Shown here: in pieces, positions 27,141-35,655 of the stretch
Layout of the letters: every line of letters begins with the position of its first letter
How positions within the stretch are numbered: position 1 is the first letter of the stretch
Source of the DNA: Melioribacteraceae bacterium
GTDB taxonomy: Bacteria > Bacteroidota > Ignavibacteria > Ignavibacteriales > Melioribacteraceae
Direction of reading: 5' to 3'
Assembly: GCA_027030245.1 (NCBI GenBank)
Contig: JALVFE010000025.1
Span: 62,001 to 126,000, forward strand
DNA: 64,000 nucleotides
Notes under the pieces: model-generated
Told to the model about the DNA's origin: nothing
Database searches by the model: none
What the model saw: only the letters and a program-made list of their open reading frames with translations
Program-made: the position numbers and the translations under genes

Positions 27141-27652
27141 TATCTGCTTGCAATTAATTTTAACTTAGCCGCCAATAACAATTCACCTTTTGATATTGAA
27201 AGTTCTTTAGCCATTTTTGATAAATTTTCACTTTTGATATTCAATCCTATTTTGCCCAAGCCTATATTTTTTCTCAGAGTTTCAATTTCTTCGTTGTTTT
27301 TTCTAATAATTTTTTCGAGTCTTATTTTTTCAATGTTTGCTTTAATTTCCTCCGGGGAAAGCAAGGTTGCTTTAGGTTTTCTTTCCTTCCATTTTCTTAC
27401 CAGCATTACAAGTAATGCCGTTTCGAGCATAACAAAAATGATAGCAAACATTGTTCGCGTTTTATTCTCAATTTTTGGTTTAACAAGCGATGTCGCTTTT
27501 GACGTTTCAATAAAAGTCGATTTCCTTTCATTCTTTTGAAGTTTACTATCAATAATTTCTTTAAGATCAATCCCCGCTTGCGATTGAGCTTTTATTTTAC
27601 CTGCAAATCCCAATAGCATAACTGCCATAACAAATATTGCAAATGTTCTCAT
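27140..27652 (-). CDS. Membrane-anchored coiled-coil protein, uncharacterised
   Basis: A protein of 170 residues: a signal-like N-terminus (about 1-22, ending K-A-Q), a short extracytoplasmic stretch, a second hydrophobic helix (about 66-84) and a charged cytoplasmic coil ('IEKIRLEKIIRKNNEEIETL'). The C-terminal 'LSKMAKELSISKGELLLAAK' looks like a small helix-turn-helix-type motif seen at the end of some flagellar or DUF2802-like proteins. No firm family. Start and stop abut both neighbours, so it is part of the same operon. Confidence 0.65.
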   Translation of the reverse strand: MRTFAIFVMAVMLLGFAGKIKAQSQAGIDLKEIIDSKLQKNERKSTFIETSKATSLVKPKIENKTRTMFAIIFVMLETALLVMLVRKWKERKPKATLLSPEEIKANIEKIRLEKIIRKNNEEIETLRKNIGLGKIGLNIKSENLSKMAKELSISKGELLLAAKLKLIASR

Positions 27653-28951
27653 TTATCTTATTCTCCTTTTTAAGGGAAATGTAAGAACAATAGCCGAACC
27701 TTTATTTTCAAACGATTCGATTTTGTAATTTCCTTCGTGTCTTTTCATCAGGTTTGCAATAATGTTGACATTAATTTGATACTCACTCAGTTTTTGAGAA
27801 TTGCCGGTATCCTTTTTCAGTTCGTTAGTTGAAATTATTCTAAGAATAACCTCATTATTTTTGTATCTCGTTTGAATTATTACCCCGCCTCTACTTTGCA
27901 AATCCGTATTAATCAAACCGAAAATATTATTCAGCAGTTGGAAAATGTAATTCGGGTGACTTAATACCGACGGTATTCTGTTTTCCAAATCCAGCACGCC
28001 TTCAAGGTTTAACCCTTCAAGAGTAGATTTCACAAGGGAAAAATATTCTTTGATAATTTTATTTATGCTACACGGTTGAATTTTAATTTCGTCGTGGTTC
28101 ACTTCCGAAAATTTTACCAACCGGTCGATAGCTTTACTAATCTTATTAATTTGACGTTTAATTTTTTTCGTTTCTTTTTGATATTCCGGTTTAACATTCA
28201 ACAAATCCAACTGCGAGATAATAACCTGCATAGGATTACGAATTTCTTCCAAAATTCCGTTCGTTAATTCGCCGATTGCCGCAAGTCTGAAATCATTAGA
28301 AAGTTTAGCTTGATAAGTTTGCAGTTCTTTGTAAGTATCTTTTATTTTTTCTTTAAGATGGGCTTTCCCGATTTTTGCCATAGCCGAATTGAGCAAAATC
28401 CGAATACTCTTCTTTTCCAAGTCACCCAATTTTTCCTTGGCAAGCGGAGTTAAAATAGCAAGAACGCCTTCGTTTTTGCCGTCGTCTTTAATCGGGAGAA
28501 TCAAATAATTCAATTTAGGTCCTTGGGAATTATAACTTTCAAGATCGGGTACAACTATTTCCTTATCGGAATCAAACACCAAATTAAGCACACCCTCTTT
28601 ATAAAAGCCGTTAATTGTACTTACTATTTTCGAATTATCAAGCTTGTCTATCGGTTTAAGATTCAAATATTCATTATCAAACAACAATAATGCGGTATCT
28701 TTCAGCGGCAATATTTTTTTCAAATAGATTCCGAGTTTAGCCGCCAGGATATTAGGATCACCAAGCGTTTTAGTATCCTCTTCAAATTCAATAACTGTTT
28801 GAATAATGAAAGAATACTTTTCAAGCAAAAAAGCATTGACTTTATTTGCTTCCCGCTTTCTTTCCGCGGCTCTTTCCTTAAACTCGGTTAGATTAACCAA
28901 CGATTCATAAAACGGAATTGCTTCGATATTTGTTTCTTTGTGAAGTATCAT
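27653..28951 (-). CDS. Degenerate histidine kinase (pseudokinase) with GAF-like domain
   Basis: A protein of 432 residues with no membrane helix. A GAF-like domain spans about 45-195. The dimerisation segment (about 220-285) aligns with NtrB/FlrB-type kinases, but the phospho-accepting His is replaced by Glu235 in G-I-L-E-E-I-R-N-P; the codon is GAA at 28247-28249. The ATPase-like region (about 310-430) lacks a standard N-box Asn and the D-x-G-x-G motif, though the end 'ENKGSAIVLTFPLK' still fits the fold. It probably acts as a non-catalytic sensor or scaffold. It lies beside two HDOD genes and fliA. Confidence 0.85.
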   Translation of the reverse strand: MILHKETNIEAIPFYESLVNLTEFKERAAERKREANKVNAFLLEKYSFIIQTVIEFEEDTKTLGDPNILAAKLGIYLKKILPLKDTALLLFDNEYLNLKPIDKLDNSKIVSTINGFYKEGVLNLVFDSDKEIVVPDLESYNSQGPKLNYLILPIKDDGKNEGVLAILTPLAKEKLGDLEKKSIRILLNSAMAKIGKAHLKEKIKDTYKELQTYQAKLSNDFRLAAIGELTNGILEEIRNPMQVIISQLDLLNVKPEYQKETKKIKRQINKISKAIDRLVKFSEVNHDEIKIQPCSINKIIKEYFSLVKSTLEGLNLEGVLDLENRIPSVLSHPNYIFQLLNNIFGLINTDLQSRGGVIIQTRYKNNEVILRIISTNELKKDTGNSQKLSEYQINVNIIANLMKRHEGNYKIESFENKGSAIVLTFPLKRRIR

Positions 28952-28953
28952 AA

Positions 28954-29823
28954 TTAAAAGACACTCGAATTTAGTTCTTCGATAAACAAATTCCTGTAAC
29001 TTTCAATAAAGCCTTCCAAATCGCTTTCATTAATTTTAAGCGTTTCGAAAATGCTTTCGTCGAGTTTAAAACGATCATCCAAATAGAAATTACCTAGCTC
29101 GAGATATTGTGTCATATAATCCGCTAAATGAACAACTGCCGTCAGCACATCTGCGTTGGTACTTAAATTTGGTTTGTGATGGAATTCGATTGTTTCACAA
29201 AGATGAACCGGTAATTTCCATTTGTTCGAAAGGAACTTTCCGATTTCGGCATGAGTCATTCCCAAATATTCCAATTCTATTTCTTCCAATGATTTTTCCG
29301 AGTTAACAAATTCATTTGCTATCGATTCGTAAGCGGAATTGAAATATTTGTGCATTACGGGAATACCCAAATCGTGTAATAGTCCGGCTACAAAAGCTTC
29401 GCTTCCGATACGGTAACCCAAATCTTCGGCAATTCTTTTTGATGCCGAGCCTGTAATAATCGAATGTTTCCAGAAGTTGCTTTGATCAAAATATTTATCC
29501 GATTTATTTTTGAAAGATTCCACCATTGTCAATGCAACTACAATATTTTTGATATCCTGATATCCGATAATCAAAATTGCAAAATCGATAGTAGAAACCT
29601 TTCTCGGTAAACCGTATAAAGGAGAATTGGCAATCGATAATATTTTGGTTGACATACCTTGATCTTTTCCGATAATTCTTCCAAGCTCTGCCGCATTAGT
29701 AGAAGGATCATCCAATAATTTAGAAACTTCCATAACCGCAGACGACATTGCGGGAAGATTATAAATGTTAGAAAGCATTGATTCCGATTGCTTTCTTCTT
29801 TCTTGAATAAGTTGTTCTTCCAT
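28954..29823 (-). CDS. HDOD domain protein (copy 1)
   Basis: A protein of 289 residues made of one HDOD domain (about 15-215): 'VSKLLDDPSTNAAELGRIIG', 'KDQGMSTKILSIANSPLYGL' and 'AFVAGLLHDLGIPVMHKYFN'. HDOD proteins resemble HD phosphohydrolases without full catalysis and take part in signalling. The His and Asp of L-L-H-D-L-G remain, but other metal ligands of true HD hydrolases are not obvious. It is a clear paralogue of the gene at 29844. The start lies 20 bases after that gene. Confidence 0.9.
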   Translation of the reverse strand: MEEQLIQERRKQSESMLSNIYNLPAMSSAVMEVSKLLDDPSTNAAELGRIIGKDQGMSTKILSIANSPLYGLPRKVSTIDFAILIIGYQDIKNIVVALTMVESFKNKSDKYFDQSNFWKHSIITGSASKRIAEDLGYRIGSEAFVAGLLHDLGIPVMHKYFNSAYESIANEFVNSEKSLEEIELEYLGMTHAEIGKFLSNKWKLPVHLCETIEFHHKPNLSTNADVLTAVVHLADYMTQYLELGNFYLDDRFKLDESIFETLKINESDLEGFIESYRNLFIEELNSSVF

Positions 29824-29843
29824 TTTGTTTATCCTTAATTAAT

Positions 29844-30725
29844 TTAGTAATTAATAATTTCTTGCTGATATTCAAACAATTCTTTGTAGCTTTCAATAAA
29901 ACGTTCGAGATATTCTTCGTCGCCTAATTTCAAAATATCGATTACGCTTTTGTCCAATTCCAAATTCCTATCCCATAAATAATTTCCTATTCCCAATTTA
30001 ACGGTCATGTAATCCGCCAAATGAATTAATGCCGTAAGCTCTTTGTGTTGCTCGGCTTCGGAAGGCGTATGATGAAACGCTACCGATTCCGATAACGAAG
30101 CCGGCAAGTTCCATCTGTCCAATAAATACATACCTATTTCTTGATGAGTTAAACCGAGTATTTCCCTTTCCGCTTCAAGAAATGTTAAACCTTTATTTTC
30201 AACGGCATTTATTATCTCTTTAAATTCTTTGTTGAAATATTTATAAATCACCGGTATTCCCAAATCATGCAACAATCCCGCAGTAAAAGCTTCGCCGCTT
30301 ATTTGATAACCGAGATCGTCGGCTATACGTTTTGCCGCAGTAGCGGTAATTACCGAATGCATCCAGTATTTTTTATGAACAAACTTCCCATCGCCCATTT
30401 TTTTTAAGGTCTCCATCATCGATAGGGCGATTACGATATTTTTAATTTGATTAAACCCGAGAATAACAACCGCAAAATCAATAGTTGAAACCCTTTTGGG
30501 AATTCCATACAAAGGAGAATTTGCAACCGTTAATATTTTTGTTACCAAACCTTGATCCTGACTAATCATTTTTCCCAATTGAGCTGCGCTTGTATTCGGA
30601 TCGTCAATCATCTTGGATACCTCAACGATAATGAACGGGAGAGAAGGCAGATTATAAACTGACGAAAGAATTCTGATTGCTCTTTTCTTTTTTTCTTCAA
30701 GATTCCCTGACTTTGCTTCCTTCAT
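29844..30725 (-). CDS. HDOD domain protein (copy 2)
   Basis: A protein of 293 residues with the same HDOD layout as its neighbour: 'VSKMIDDPNTSAAQLGKMIS', 'QDQGLVTKILTVANSPLYGI' and 'AFTAGLLHDLGIPVIYKYFN'. By eye about half of the residues match copy 1 over the whole length, so the pair is a tandem duplication that has diverged. The ATG lies 29 bases inside the end of fliA with AAGG six bases upstream, suggesting coupling to the sigma factor. The role is unknown; flagellar HDOD proteins have been tied to regulation in some bacteria. Confidence 0.9.
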   Translation of the reverse strand: MKEAKSGNLEEKKKRAIRILSSVYNLPSLPFIIVEVSKMIDDPNTSAAQLGKMISQDQGLVTKILTVANSPLYGIPKRVSTIDFAVVILGFNQIKNIVIALSMMETLKKMGDGKFVHKKYWMHSVITATAAKRIADDLGYQISGEAFTAGLLHDLGIPVIYKYFNKEFKEIINAVENKGLTFLEAEREILGLTHQEIGMYLLDRWNLPASLSESVAFHHTPSEAEQHKELTALIHLADYMTVKLGIGNYLWDRNLELDKSVIDILKLGDEEYLERFIESYKELFEYQQEIINY

Positions 30726-31344
30726 AATCCTTTTCTAATTTTTTTCTTAGCTCTTTCATTATTTTCGAATGAATCTGCGAAACGCGGGAGACCGTTATGT
30801 TAAGCACATCTGCAATTTCCTTGTAATTCATTTCTTCGTAGTAATACAAACTGATAATCAACCTGTCTCTCTCGTTTAATTCTTTAATCGCTTCTTTTAA
30901 AAATTCTTTTTGCTCTTCTTTGTCGAATTGTTCGTCCGGTTTTTTTGCATCGGAAGGGATTACTTCCGAAAGCGTATAACCGTCTTCGCCATCGTAATGA
31001 TGATGCAAAGAAACGTTCCGGTAAACAATTCTGTCCTCATCGTTCAGGTTAGCCCTCGGCTTTATTTGCAGCTTTCTCAGTTCGTCGATAATTTTTCCAC
31101 GGATCCTCTGAATTGCGTAAGTTTCGAACTTTGTTCCGTAATCCGGATCGAAACGGTCGATAGCTTCGCTTAAACCTTCAACACCGAATTGGAAATAATC
31201 CTTTTCGTCAATAACATTAAGGTTAATGAACTTCGAGTGATGGATTACGTAATGAACAAGATTAGTATAATTAAACATTATCTGTTTTTTAATCTGCGGG
31301 GAGGGCTTCTTTTTGTATTGAGCCCAAAGTGTAGCATTATTCAT
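30697..31344 (-). CDS. fliA: Flagellar sigma factor FliA (sigma-28)
   Basis: A protein of 215 residues. Region 2 has 'DYFQFGVEGLSEAIDRFDPD' and 'FETYAIQRIRGKIIDELRKL', diagnostic of the FliA/WhiG group. Region 4 has 'LNERDRLIISLYYYEEMNYK' with the helix-turn-helix 'EIADVLNITVSRVSQIHSKI'. It directs transcription of late flagellar and chemotaxis genes; a matching promoter lies at 61393-61419. No anti-sigma factor FlgM is seen in the window. It follows a small membrane protein (8-base overlap) and flhG, the usual neighbourhood. Confidence 0.95.
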   Translation of the reverse strand: MNNATLWAQYKKKPSPQIKKQIMFNYTNLVHYVIHHSKFINLNVIDEKDYFQFGVEGLSEAIDRFDPDYGTKFETYAIQRIRGKIIDELRKLQIKPRANLNDEDRIVYRNVSLHHHYDGEDGYTLSEVIPSDAKKPDEQFDKEEQKEFLKEAIKELNERDRLIISLYYYEEMNYKEIADVLNITVSRVSQIHSKIMKELRKKLEKDYEGSKVRES

Positions 31345-31573
31345 TATCGCCGCTTCCCACTAATTTTTGGTTAATAGTTTGTTCTTTGTTACCGAACGCT
31401 TTGTTTATGGCTTTGATAAACGTAAGCGTTAAAACCGAAAATAAAATTGTAACAACCAGAAATACGATTGTTGACTTAATAATTACATCCTGCACCATCA
31501 TTCCTTTTTGAGCAAAGATGACGATGGAGATGAAAAATATTAAGAGACCGAAATTGAAAATTATTTTACTCAT
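31337..31573 (-). CDS. Small two-helix membrane protein
   Basis: A protein of 78 residues from the ATG at 31573, which is preceded by a perfect AGGAGG; a longer reading from 31612 is unlikely. Two hydrophobic helices (about 4-20 and 31-56) are followed by a short charged tail. It overlaps fliA by 8 bases and follows flhG after a 116-base gap that could hold a promoter. No family is recognised. Confidence 0.75.
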   Translation of the reverse strand: MSKIIFNFGLLIFFISIVIFAQKGMMVQDVIIKSTIVFLVVTILFSVLTLTFIKAINKAFGNKEQTINQKLVGSGDNE

Positions 31574-31689
31574 TTTAGGTTCCTCCTTGCCAAGGTGAAT
31601 TACAAAGAGCATACCAAAACTTTTTAGCGGGAAACGTTGATTTTAAGCTGTTTTAACAAGGTTTTTGAGCAAGAAAATTGCGGATGATT
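31574..31689 (-). other. 116-base gap upstream of the small membrane protein and fliA
   Basis: This is one of the few sizeable gaps within the run from fliL to flgL. It could carry a promoter for the fliA group. A TATGCT hexamer lies about 42 bases before the start at 31573, but the -35 region is poor, and no sigma-28 or sigma-54 pattern fits well. I see no terminator-like hairpin. Confidence 0.35.
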
Positions 31690-32523
31690 TTACGGTTGGC
31701 TATTATTAACCAGGTGATTGATTTTAATTAATTTTTCAGCGAGCATGCTAAGTTCGGCAATGCTTTTACCTTTTGGGAAATATTCGTAATATGGCTTTTG
31801 CTCGATGATGGAAGTCATAATCTCTTTGTCAAAAGTAATATTTCCGAGATAATTAACCTTTGAACCGAGAAAGTGGGAAACCGCTTCCGAAAGATTTTGA
31901 AATGCGGTTTTACCTTGTGCGACACCGGCTTTATTTACAATTACATTTATGTTTTTCCCAATTTCATTGACCTTTAACAATTTTGCAATTACATACGAAT
32001 CCATAACCGATGTCGGTTCGGGAGTGGTTAATAAAACAATTTCATCAACAAGACTGAGAACCGTAATAATATTTTTGTTTGCACCTGGCGCAAGATCTAA
32101 AAATATAAAATCGTAATTACCGGCAAGTTTTGTTTTAATATCGCCGATTAGCCGGTACAGCATAGTTTCGGTAATAACCGGGTATTCAACCGCGCCTGAA
32201 TCCCCGAAAATAAAATGCAAATTTGTTTTATACTTATAAATTAAATCCGTTATTTGTTTATCAAAAGCAAAATAACCATGAAGCTGATTTTGAGAAACGG
32301 AATTTAATAATACATTAATATTTGAAAGATTAAAATCCAAATCGATTACCAAAACCTTTTTGCCCTTATCCGCCAAAGCGGCAGCAATGTTAAGCGAAAC
32401 AAAAGTTTTACCTACTCCGCCTTTTCCCGAAGAAAAAGCATATAATTTCCCGGCTTCTTCATTCCCGGATTTTAAGTTTGCTATATGGTTTAACTCATAA
32501 AGTCTTTTAGCTTGTCCAATCAA
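31690..32523 (-). CDS. flhG: Flagellar number regulator FlhG (MinD/ParA-type ATPase)
   Basis: A protein of 277 residues with the deviant Walker A 'SSGKGGVGKT' (31-40), 'VLVIDLDFNLSNIN' and the Walker B-like 'FIFLDLAPGANK'. The N-terminal 'QAKRLYELNHIA' matches the DQAxxLR-type helix that activates FlhF. The start is TTG, overlapping the flhF stop as TTGA; no ATG fits. FlhG sets flagellar number and site with FlhF. It follows flhF, as usual. Confidence 0.94.
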   Translation of the reverse strand: MIGQAKRLYELNHIANLKSGNEEAGKLYAFSSGKGGVGKTFVSLNIAAALADKGKKVLVIDLDFNLSNINVLLNSVSQNQLHGYFAFDKQITDLIYKYKTNLHFIFGDSGAVEYPVITETMLYRLIGDIKTKLAGNYDFIFLDLAPGANKNIITVLSLVDEIVLLTTPEPTSVMDSYVIAKLLKVNEIGKNINVIVNKAGVAQGKTAFQNLSEAVSHFLGSKVNYLGNITFDKEIMTSIIEQKPYYEYFPKGKSIAELSMLAEKLIKINHLVNNSQP

Positions 32524-33611
32524 TTTATTTTCCCCGTATAAATCATATTGGCAATAAAATTGGGATCGGCGGCAATTATGTCATCGGGAATAACTTGTCC
32601 GTTCGTCAAGTATTTTACCGGTTTGTTAATACTCGAAACCAAATTCAATATATTCCCGTAAGATATTGCTTCGTCTAATTTGGTGAATACCAATCCGTTG
32701 TAGTTGAGCTTCTTAAACTTCAGCGCTACGTCTACCATGTTTTTTATATCCACCGTACTGCTTAACACTAAATATGTTTCATCGACTTTTGCGGCTTTGA
32801 GATAATCGTTAATTCCGTCAAGAAGTTCCGGTTTATTTTGACTTCTACCAACGGTGTCTATGAAAATTATATCTTTCTTTTTCAACATGGATATTTGTTT
32901 TTTCAAATCCGAAGGTTCATACGCAACATAAAAATCGATATTGCTTATTTCGGAAAATATTTTTAACTGATCCATTGCTCCGAGCCGGTAAGTATCTATT
33001 GAAATCAAACCGATATCAAGGTTGTGGAGAATTTTGGATATCACCGCCAGTTTAGCAATACAAGTGGTTTTTCCAACTCCGGTCGGACCGACAAGCGCAA
33101 TGGTTTTAGGTCCTTCGTTCTTTTTTACTTCGAAACTTTCGGTAGGAATCATCGAACCGATTACGGAAACCAAATGTTCGTCAATATTATTTTCATTCAA
33201 AAGACCGGAATATTTTTTCAGTTGTGCAATTATCGATTCCGCCAATCCGTTATTGATATCTTGTTTGATTAATCTTTCTTTTACCTTTCTTAAATCTATT
33301 TTATTTTCTTCTCTTATAATTTCCGGAGCGGGGTTGGGGAATTTCGGTTTTCGTTTCTGCTGATAAATTTTCTCCGATAATTTTTTCAGTTCCTCTTCAA
33401 AATCGGCAACAGAAGAATTTTGAGCTTTCAAATTTCTCTTTTCAGTTTTACTTTCCGGTTCGTCGAAGCCGGCTGTAATCTCAAACATCTTTCGACCGTT
33501 ACCGTTTCCGAGTACTTTTGTATTCAAAACAATAGCTTCGCCCCCGAATTCGGTTTTCATCGATTCTATCGCTTCTTTTAAAGTGGGGGCAACAAATTTT
33601 TTTATCTGCAT
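32520..33611 (-). CDS. flhF: Flagellar positioning GTPase FlhF
   Basis: A protein of 363 residues of the SRP GTPase family: an N-terminal region with 'MQIKKFVAPTLKEAIESMKT', a helical N domain, and a G domain with P-loop G175-P-T-G-V-G-K-T, 'LGLISIDTYRLGA'-like signature (as I-D-T-Y-R-L-G-A) and 'IIFIDTVGRS'. It marks the flagellar pole or site and recruits early components. It starts 1 base after the flhA stop, in the normal flhA-flhF-flhG order. Confidence 0.95.
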   Translation of the reverse strand: MQIKKFVAPTLKEAIESMKTEFGGEAIVLNTKVLGNGNGRKMFEITAGFDEPESKTEKRNLKAQNSSVADFEEELKKLSEKIYQQKRKPKFPNPAPEIIREENKIDLRKVKERLIKQDINNGLAESIIAQLKKYSGLLNENNIDEHLVSVIGSMIPTESFEVKKNEGPKTIALVGPTGVGKTTCIAKLAVISKILHNLDIGLISIDTYRLGAMDQLKIFSEISNIDFYVAYEPSDLKKQISMLKKKDIIFIDTVGRSQNKPELLDGINDYLKAAKVDETYLVLSSTVDIKNMVDVALKFKKLNYNGLVFTKLDEAISYGNILNLVSSINKPVKYLTNGQVIPDDIIAADPNFIANMIYTGKIN

Positions 33612-33612
33612 A

Positions 33613-35655
33613 TTAGACCTCTACTTTACCAAGAAATTCGATTTCAATATTTGCCGGAAGTTCCGTGTACGAAAGCACTACGATATCCGGGAAAGTTGTG
33701 TGTAATAATCTAAACAAGTATGGACGTATGGTCGCGGAAGTAATTAAAATCGGCATGTAACCCAATTCCTTAACCGAATTAATATTTTCTTGGAGCGATT
33801 GATTCAAAGCTTTTAACATATCGGGAGTTAATCCCAAAGTTTGAGTTGCATCGCTTTGCTGGCTTAAAGCATTTGTAATATATTCTTCCAATTTTTCTCC
33901 GACCGCCAAAGCATGAATTGTATTATTGGAATCCTTGTATAAGTTTGCGATGGTATCACTTAACGAATGGCGTACGTATTCGGTAAGCACATCAACATTT
34001 TTGGTAACTTTCGAATAGTCAATTAACGACTCGAGAATTTGTACCAAATCTTTTATCGGTATTAATTCCTTCAATAAATTCTGCAATACTTTTTGAATTG
34101 TTCCGAGCGGTAATAATTCGGGATTTATATCTTCAACAACCGCCGGGTATTCTTTTTTCAAATTTTCAAGAAGTTGCTTAACAGATTGACGTGTTAAAAT
34201 TTTATCGAAGTTTTTCTTTATGGTTTCTTGCAAGTGAGTTGAAAGAACCGAAATACTATCGACCACCGTATATCCGAGTAATTCCGCTTTGTCTTTTTCT
34301 TCATCGGTAATCCAAAAACCGGGCAAATCGAAAGCAGGATCTCTTGTAGGAATACCGCTGAGTTTTTCGGTAATCTCACCCGAGCTCATAGCCAAATATC
34401 GGTCGCTGTATATTTCATAATGCGCTACAATATTTCCTTTAATCTTAATTAGATATTCGTTGGGATTCAGTTGAAGATTATCGCGCACGCGCACCGGCGG
34501 AACCAAAATACCGTATTCCAAAGCAATATATTTTCTTGTGGAAGAAATTTTTTGAAACAGATTACCGCCCTTATTTTCATCAACCAATGAAATTAAACCG
34601 TAACCGATTTCCACTTCAACGGGATCAACTTGCAAGTATTCTTCCACTTTCTCTTCAGCGGTTTCCGTTGTAACAACTTCTTCTTCATCTTCGGAAGGAA
34701 GTTCTTCATCTTTCGATTTATTAAGGAAGAAAGTGATTACCCCGAGCGAACCGCCTAAAAACATGAACGGTATGGTCGGCATCCCCGGAACAATACCGAA
34801 TAAAATAACGGCACCGGCAACAGTACCAAGCACACGCGGATTGGAAAACAATTGAATCCGCATTTGCTTATCCATCGATTTTCCTTCGGCGCTTTTGGTA
34901 ACCACCATACCTGCGGAAGTAGCAATAAGTAAAGCCGGCACTTGCGAAACCAAACCGTCGCCAATAGTTAAAATTGTATAAGTTTGCAATGCGGTATTAA
35001 TTGCCATTCCACCTTGAACCACGCCAATAATAATACCGCCGATAATGTTAATCGCGTTAATTAATAATCCGGCTATTGCATCCCCTTTAACAAATTTACT
35101 TGCACCATCCATCGCGCCGTAAAATTCTGCTTCCCGCGATATTGCATCCCTTCTCGCTCGGGCTTCCGCTTCCGTGATTAACCCGCTGCTCAAATCTGCA
35201 TCTATTGCCATTTGCTTTCCGGGCATTGCGTCCAAAGTAAATCTGGCGGCAACTTCGGAAATTCTTCCGGAACCTTTAACGATAACTATGAACTGAATTA
35301 TAACAAGGATTAAGAATACTATGAATCCTACAACATAACTTCCGCCAACTACAAACGAACCGAAAGTTTCTATCACTTTTCCAGCATAACCGTTTAATAA
35401 TATTAACCTTGTTGAACTTATATTTAACGCAAGTCTGAAAATTGTTAACACTAATAGCAGTTGCGGGAAAACAGATATATCCAAAGGGGAATTGATATAC
35501 AGCGAAACTATTAATATTAATACGGCAAAGGTAATATTTAATGCCAATAGAAAATCAAGGAAAAATGCGGGTAACGGAATAATCATCAATCCGAGCATAA
35601 AGATTATTCCGAACGCAAATAAGAAATCGCTATTTTCTAAAACTTTTTTCAGCAT
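33613..35655 (-). CDS. flhA: Flagellar export gate protein FlhA
   Basis: A protein of 680 residues: eight membrane helices in the first 320 residues, with the FHIPEP-type block 'ARFTLDAMPGKQMAIDADLS' and 'GLITEAEARARRDAISREAE'. The cytosolic ring-forming domain (about 345-680) includes 'DNLQLNPNEYLIKIKGNIVA' and ends 'LLHTTFPDIVVLSYTELPAN'. It forms the nonameric gate that receives export substrates. It shares one base with flhB (TAATG). Confidence 0.97.
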   Translation of the reverse strand: MLKKVLENSDFLFAFGIIFMLGLMIIPLPAFFLDFLLALNITFAVLILIVSLYINSPLDISVFPQLLLVLTIFRLALNISSTRLILLNGYAGKVIETFGSFVVGGSYVVGFIVFLILVIIQFIVIVKGSGRISEVAARFTLDAMPGKQMAIDADLSSGLITEAEARARRDAISREAEFYGAMDGASKFVKGDAIAGLLINAINIIGGIIIGVVQGGMAINTALQTYTILTIGDGLVSQVPALLIATSAGMVVTKSAEGKSMDKQMRIQLFSNPRVLGTVAGAVILFGIVPGMPTIPFMFLGGSLGVITFFLNKSKDEELPSEDEEEVVTTETAEEKVEEYLQVDPVEVEIGYGLISLVDENKGGNLFQKISSTRKYIALEYGILVPPVRVRDNLQLNPNEYLIKIKGNIVAHYEIYSDRYLAMSSGEITEKLSGIPTRDPAFDLPGFWITDEEKDKAELLGYTVVDSISVLSTHLQETIKKNFDKILTRQSVKQLLENLKKEYPAVVEDINPELLPLGTIQKVLQNLLKELIPIKDLVQILESLIDYSKVTKNVDVLTEYVRHSLSDTIANLYKDSNNTIHALAVGEKLEEYITNALSQQSDATQTLGLTPDMLKALNQSLQENINSVKELGYMPILITSATIRPYLFRLLHTTFPDIVVLSYTELPANIEIEFLGKVEV

